A stretch of 64,000 nucleotides of DNA, taken from JAZNOQ01 sp045589215. GTDB lineage: Bacteria; Bacillota; Clostridia; Oscillospirales; CAG-272. The notes below the pieces were generated by a model. The model searched no databases. It saw only the letters and a program-made list of their open reading frames with translations, and was not told where the DNA came from. Position 1 is the stretch's first letter. Every line of letters starts with the position of its first letter. The stretch is from NCBI GenBank assembly GCA_045589215.1, contig JAZNOQ010000085.1:1-64000 (forward strand), given 5' to 3'. This document shows, piece after piece, positions 61,258-64,000 of the stretch. Both the position numbers and the translations under genes were made by a program.

Positions 61258-62115
61258 TCAGTTGTTTTCAATCGTCGAGGTGAGGAAATTCTTGGCGATC
61301 ACAATATCCCCGACGCGATCCTCACCGCATTCGCGTTCGATCGTGAGGAAGCCCTTGTAGCCGATCGCTTCAAGCGCACGGAGATATTCGGGGAAGGGGA
61401 CGGAGCCCGTTCCGAGCGCGACCTCCTTGAAGTAGGGACCCTGAAGCAGCGGATCCTCAGGCTTCGGAACGACGTGATAAACGACCTCGGGATTCGACTC
61501 CTTCAGCTTGATGCCGTCCTTTGCGTGGGTGTGTACGATGTATTTCTTTAAAGTGTGGACTGCCTTTACGGGATCGTCGCCCGTGACCATCACGAGGTTT
61601 GCAGGGTCAAGGTTGACGCTGACGCCCGTTGAGTGGAGTCCGTCGAGGAATCCCTTCAGAACGGTAGCGGTCTCGGGACCTGTTTCGATCGCGAAATGCG
61701 CCCCTACGCTGTCTGCAAATTCCGCGAGCTCGCCGCAGGCATCCTGCATAATGGCGTAGCGGGGGTGAGAGGGATCGGTCGGAACGACGCCGATGTGCGT
61801 CGTGATGATGTTCGTTTCAAGCTCGAGCGCCATCTCGACGATACGCTTCGATTTCTCGATGAGAGCGGGATTGAGCTCGGGGTTTCCGAAGCCCTTTCCG
61901 AGGTCGCCGCAAAGCGCAGAGAAAACGAGACCGTTCGACTTCATAACGTCGAGCAGCTCACGACGCGCCTCGGTGCTCATGTTTTCGGGCGCGTGCTCGC
62001 CCTTGGTCGCGTACATCTGGATACCCTTGGCACCGATCTCCGCCGCCTTTTCGATCGCCTCGACCGTAGGGAGACGGAAGGATTCGAGCATAACGCCGAT
62101 GGGAAATTGATACAT
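61258..62115 (-). CDS. Sugar phosphate isomerase/epimerase (IolE-like TIM barrel)
   Basis: 285 residues, AP endonuclease-2 superfamily. Metal-site positions: the Glu in FAIETGPE, Asp in NLDPANL, His in HTHAKD, Glu in LTIERECG. A short compact N-terminus. First gene of a two-gene operon ending with the Gfo/Idh/MocA gene, the classical inositol-catabolism pairing. It is distinct in sequence from the isomerase at 19380. Confidence 0.9.
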   Translation of the reverse strand: MYQFPIGVMLESFRLPTVEAIEKAAEIGAKGIQMYATKGEHAPENMSTEARRELLDVMKSNGLVFSALCGDLGKGFGNPELNPALIEKSKRIVEMALELETNIITTHIGVVPTDPSHPRYAIMQDACGELAEFADSVGAHFAIETGPETATVLKGFLDGLHSTGVSVNLDPANLVMVTGDDPVKAVHTLKKYIVHTHAKDGIKLKESNPEVVYHVVPKPEDPLLQGPYFKEVALGTGSVPFPEYLRALEAIGYKGFLTIERECGEDRVGDIVIAKNFLTSTIENN

Positions 62116-62202
62116 AGCCGTATTTCCTTTCTGATTTGGAATTCATATTTTTCGGAACCCTGCATAGAGATCCGAAAAAAGGGTTGATTTTTCCTTATCT
62201 CT

Positions 62203-62231
62203 ATTGTATAATAAGAAATAAGGATTGTCAA
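62203..62231 (-). promoter_or_regulatory. Promoter of the isomerase-oxidoreductase operon
   Basis: Minus strand TTGACA (62226-62231), 17 bp, TACAAT (62203-62208). Confidence 0.85.
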
Positions 62232-62235
62232 TCCT
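62221..62235. promoter_or_regulatory. Palindromic candidate operator over the -35 box
   Basis: AGGATTG-T-CAATCCT is a perfect 7-1-7 inverted repeat that contains the TTGACA box of the minus-strand promoter and lies 47 bp before the start of the divergent AraC gene. A second inverted pair CCTTAT/ATAAGG flanks it on the left (62193-62223). Confidence 0.55.
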
Positions 62236-62281
62236 AAATTTTTGCGTTTTTTTAGCACGATGTTGCTTTTTTGGAGGAAAT

Positions 62282-63103
62282 ATGAGTATTTATGAAAATC
62301 ACCGCATGAAGGATCCGCGGCTCCCGTTTATTTTCCACTTCACCCGTTTCTCCCCCGGACATCCCGCGGGGCGCGGAAATTGGCATGAAAATCTTGAGCT
62401 TTTGTATTTCGTTTCGGGCTCTGCAACCGTGACGAGCAATGAGGATCGACTTTCACTTTCTGCGGGGGAGATTGCCATTCTGAACACCAACCGTCTGCAT
62501 ATGATCTCGACCTCCTCCGAGGAGGGGGCGGAATATTATTGCCTGATCATCGACCGCAGCTTTTGTCTTGCAAATCACTTCGACACGGGACGGATCGAAT
62601 TTGACGAGATCGTGCGTGACAAAGAGATCTCGGGACTGTTCGACCGCTTGATCTCGGAGTACGCAGAGGACAAGGATGCCCCCTACCGCGTACAGATGAT
62701 CCGCTCGACCGTCCTTCGAATGATGGCACTTTTGTGTAGACACCACAGCCGCGCGGAGCTGTCCGAGGAAACCGACTCCCACTGTCTCGTCTGCATCAAG
62801 CAGGCTCTCGGACGGATCCACGCGCACAGCGAGGAGGCGTTCACACTCGACGATATCGCGGAATTCGTCGGGATGAGCAAGTATCATTTCGCAAGAGAGT
62901 TTCGCCGCGTTACGGGGCATACCTTCGTCGCGTACGTCAATCTCATCCGATGTGAAAAGGCAAAGGCACTGCTTTCCGAGGGGCAGATGCGGATCGGAGA
63001 CGTTGCGCGTGCATGCGGATTTGAGAGTCAATCGTACTTTACAAAGACCTTTCGGAAGAATACGGGCGAGCTTCCGAATGAGTACCGAAAACGGAAAAAG
63101 TGA
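62282..63103 (+). CDS. AraC-family transcriptional regulator with cupin sensor
   Basis: 273 residues from ATG 62282 (GGAGGAAAT); an upstream start at 62225 lies in the promoter. N-terminal cupin (about 12-95; FTRFSPGHP, NWHENLELLYFVSGSATV) and C-terminal double HTH (about 175-270; FTLDDIAEFVGMSKYHFAREFRRVTGHTFVAYV, then RIGDVARACGFESQSYFTKTFRKN). Divergent from the isomerase-oxidoreductase operon, which is therefore its likely target. Confidence 0.92.
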   Translation: MSIYENHRMKDPRLPFIFHFTRFSPGHPAGRGNWHENLELLYFVSGSATVTSNEDRLSLSAGEIAILNTNRLHMISTSSEEGAEYYCLIIDRSFCLANHFDTGRIEFDEIVRDKEISGLFDRLISEYAEDKDAPYRVQMIRSTVLRMMALLCRHHSRAELSEETDSHCLVCIKQALGRIHAHSEEAFTLDDIAEFVGMSKYHFAREFRRVTGHTFVAYVNLIRCEKAKALLSEGQMRIGDVARACGFESQSYFTKTFRKNTGELPNEYRKRKK

Positions 63104-63174
63104 ATTTTTAACCGTGTTTTTATGAAAAAATCAGCTTTTTTGGAAAAAAATTCTGAATTACAGGGCTCTGCTAC

Positions 63175-63203
63175 TTGACAAAATTACAAATTTCGGATAA
63201 AAT
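63175..63203 (+). promoter_or_regulatory. Promoter of rny
   Basis: TTGACA (63175-63180), 17 bp, TAAAAT (63198-63203). A leader with the hairpin GCCTCA/TGAGGC (63222-63242) follows. Confidence 0.85.
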
Positions 63204-63301
63204 AATAGTATGTTTTATGATGCCTCATTGTTTGTGTGAGGCAGAAGAAAATAAATAATTTGAAAAAAAGCATAAAACAAGTAAAAATTAGGAGGTGCTA
63301 T

Positions 63302-64000
63302 ATGATTCCTATTTGGGCCGCGGCTCTGATTGGAGTTCTCGCGGTTGCCATCGGTATCGTCATCGGTATTTTGATCCGCAAGTTTATCGGAGAGAACAAG
63401 ATCGGTTCAGCCGAGCGGGAAGCAAAGCGCGTTCGGGAGGAAGCCGAAAAAACGGCGGAGACCCTGAAAAAAGAAGCGGTTATCAGTGCAAAAGAAGAAA
63501 TTCTTCGCCAGCGCAACGAGGCCGAGCGCGAGCTGAAGGAGCGCAGAAGCGAGGTCAGCCGCCAGGAACGCAGAATCACGCAAAAGGAAGAGGCTTTGGA
63601 TAAAAAGTCCGAGGCGATGGAGCGCAAGAGCGAGCAGCTTGATCGAAAGATGAAGGAATGCGACGTTGTGCGCGAAGAGGTCAGCGAGGTGCTGAAGCAG
63701 CATCTGGAGAAGCTTGAAAAGATCTCCGGTTATACTGCGGCGGAGGCAAAGGATGAGCTGATCAGCAGAGTTGAGATCGATGCAAGACATGAGATGGCTC
63801 AGAGGCTCGCAGAGCTTGAGGAGCAGTTCAAGGACGAGGCAGATACCAAGGCCAAGAACATTCTGTCTCTTGCGATCCAGCGTTATGCTGCAGACCACGT
63901 TTCGGAGGCGACCATCTCGGTCGTTCAGATCCCGAGCGAGGATATGAAGGGGCGCATCATCGGACGCGAGGGGCGCAACATTCAGAAGCTCGAAACGCTT
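63302..64000 (+). CDS. rny: Ribonuclease Y, 5' part (cut by window edge)
   Basis: The first 233 codons of about 520. Endoribonuclease that starts mRNA decay and sits on the inner face of the membrane. N-terminal transmembrane anchor (3-27, PIWAAALIGVLAVAIGIVIGI), a long coiled coil (about 33-190, rich in Lys/Glu/Arg) and the beginning of the KH domain (SVVQIPSEDMKGRIIGREGRNIQKLE). The HD catalytic domain lies beyond the window. Start ATG 63302 after AGGAGG, 8 bases. Confidence 0.96.
   Translation, partial: MIPIWAAALIGVLAVAIGIVIGILIRKFIGENKIGSAEREAKRVREEAEKTAETLKKEAVISAKEEILRQRNEAERELKERRSEVSRQERRITQKEEALDKKSEAMERKSEQLDRKMKECDVVREEVSEVLKQHLEKLEKISGYTAAEAKDELISRVEIDARHEMAQRLAELEEQFKDEADTKAKNILSLAIQRYAADHVSEATISVVQIPSEDMKGRIIGREGRNIQKLETL

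Noticed and set aside
1..64000. CRISPR arrays, tRNA/rRNA genes, integrases or IS elements
   Set aside because: No repeat-spacer pattern, tRNA-like cloverleaf, ribosomal RNA signature or transposase motif was recognised in a visual read.

Overview
This window reads as a single contiguous chromosomal segment of an anaerobic, low-to-mid GC Clostridia (most likely an uncultured gut member of the Oscillospirales/Christensenellales type; this is inference). The evidence is a Firmicutes-style gene set (TrmK-Nif3, YitT, DUF4364, DUF1385, ribonuclease Y, a sigma-H-like factor, a YkpA-type ABC-F protein), a flavodiiron protein with rubredoxin that suits an anaerobe, strong GGAGG ribosome sites, and near-consensus sigma-A promoters with 17 bp spacers. 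I see no rRNA, tRNA, CRISPR array, phage or transposase gene.

Layout. 1-20.3 kb: housekeeping and small-metabolism genes. prfB runs off the left edge. It is followed by a plus-strand run: a DUF1858 redox protein, trmK, a Nif3-like protein, a metallophosphoesterase, an RlmD-type RNA methyltransferase, a DUF2500 protein, an EamA permease and four small hydrolases or esterases. After a convergent phosphatase come a LUD protein, an APH(3')-like kinase, a CrtO-like membrane protein, a second RlmD-type methyltransferase, an ICMT-like methyltransferase, a PHP phosphatase, a nitrilase-GDPD fusion, YitT, a ROK kinase and a sugar isomerase. 20.4-23.8 kb: two orphan proton-translocating antiporter-like subunits on the minus strand. 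23.8-24.85 kb: a gene-free kilobase holding divergent promoters and a structured leader.

24.85-39.45 kb is the standout region. It is a 14.6 kb operon with one giant substrate-binding protein, two complete pairs of sugar-type ABC permeases, an NHL-propeller/TPR/Yip1 membrane protein and a 1575-residue DUF5696-type secreted protein, with no ATPase gene. I read it as a surface carbohydrate capture and import system of unknown substrate whose ATPase must be shared and encoded elsewhere.

39.6-55 kb: amino-acid and general genes (GDPD, ilvE, RNHCP, a large polytopic membrane protein, DUF1385, DUF6054-like, flavodiiron protein, methylglyoxal-synthase-like protein, LRR lipoprotein, ABC-F, hom, DUF4364, sigma factor, zinc ribbon). 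Several have altered catalytic residues: the flavodiiron protein lacks one iron-ligand His, the methylglyoxal-synthase homologue has lost its phosphate loop and catalytic Asp/His, and the ABC-F protein has a Glu-to-Gln change. 55-63.1 kb: a carbohydrate locus made of two AraC regulators, two tandem glycosidase-like paralogues, a Gfo/Idh/MocA oxidoreductase and a sugar isomerase, with candidate operators at both divergent promoters. The window ends inside rny (ribonuclease Y).
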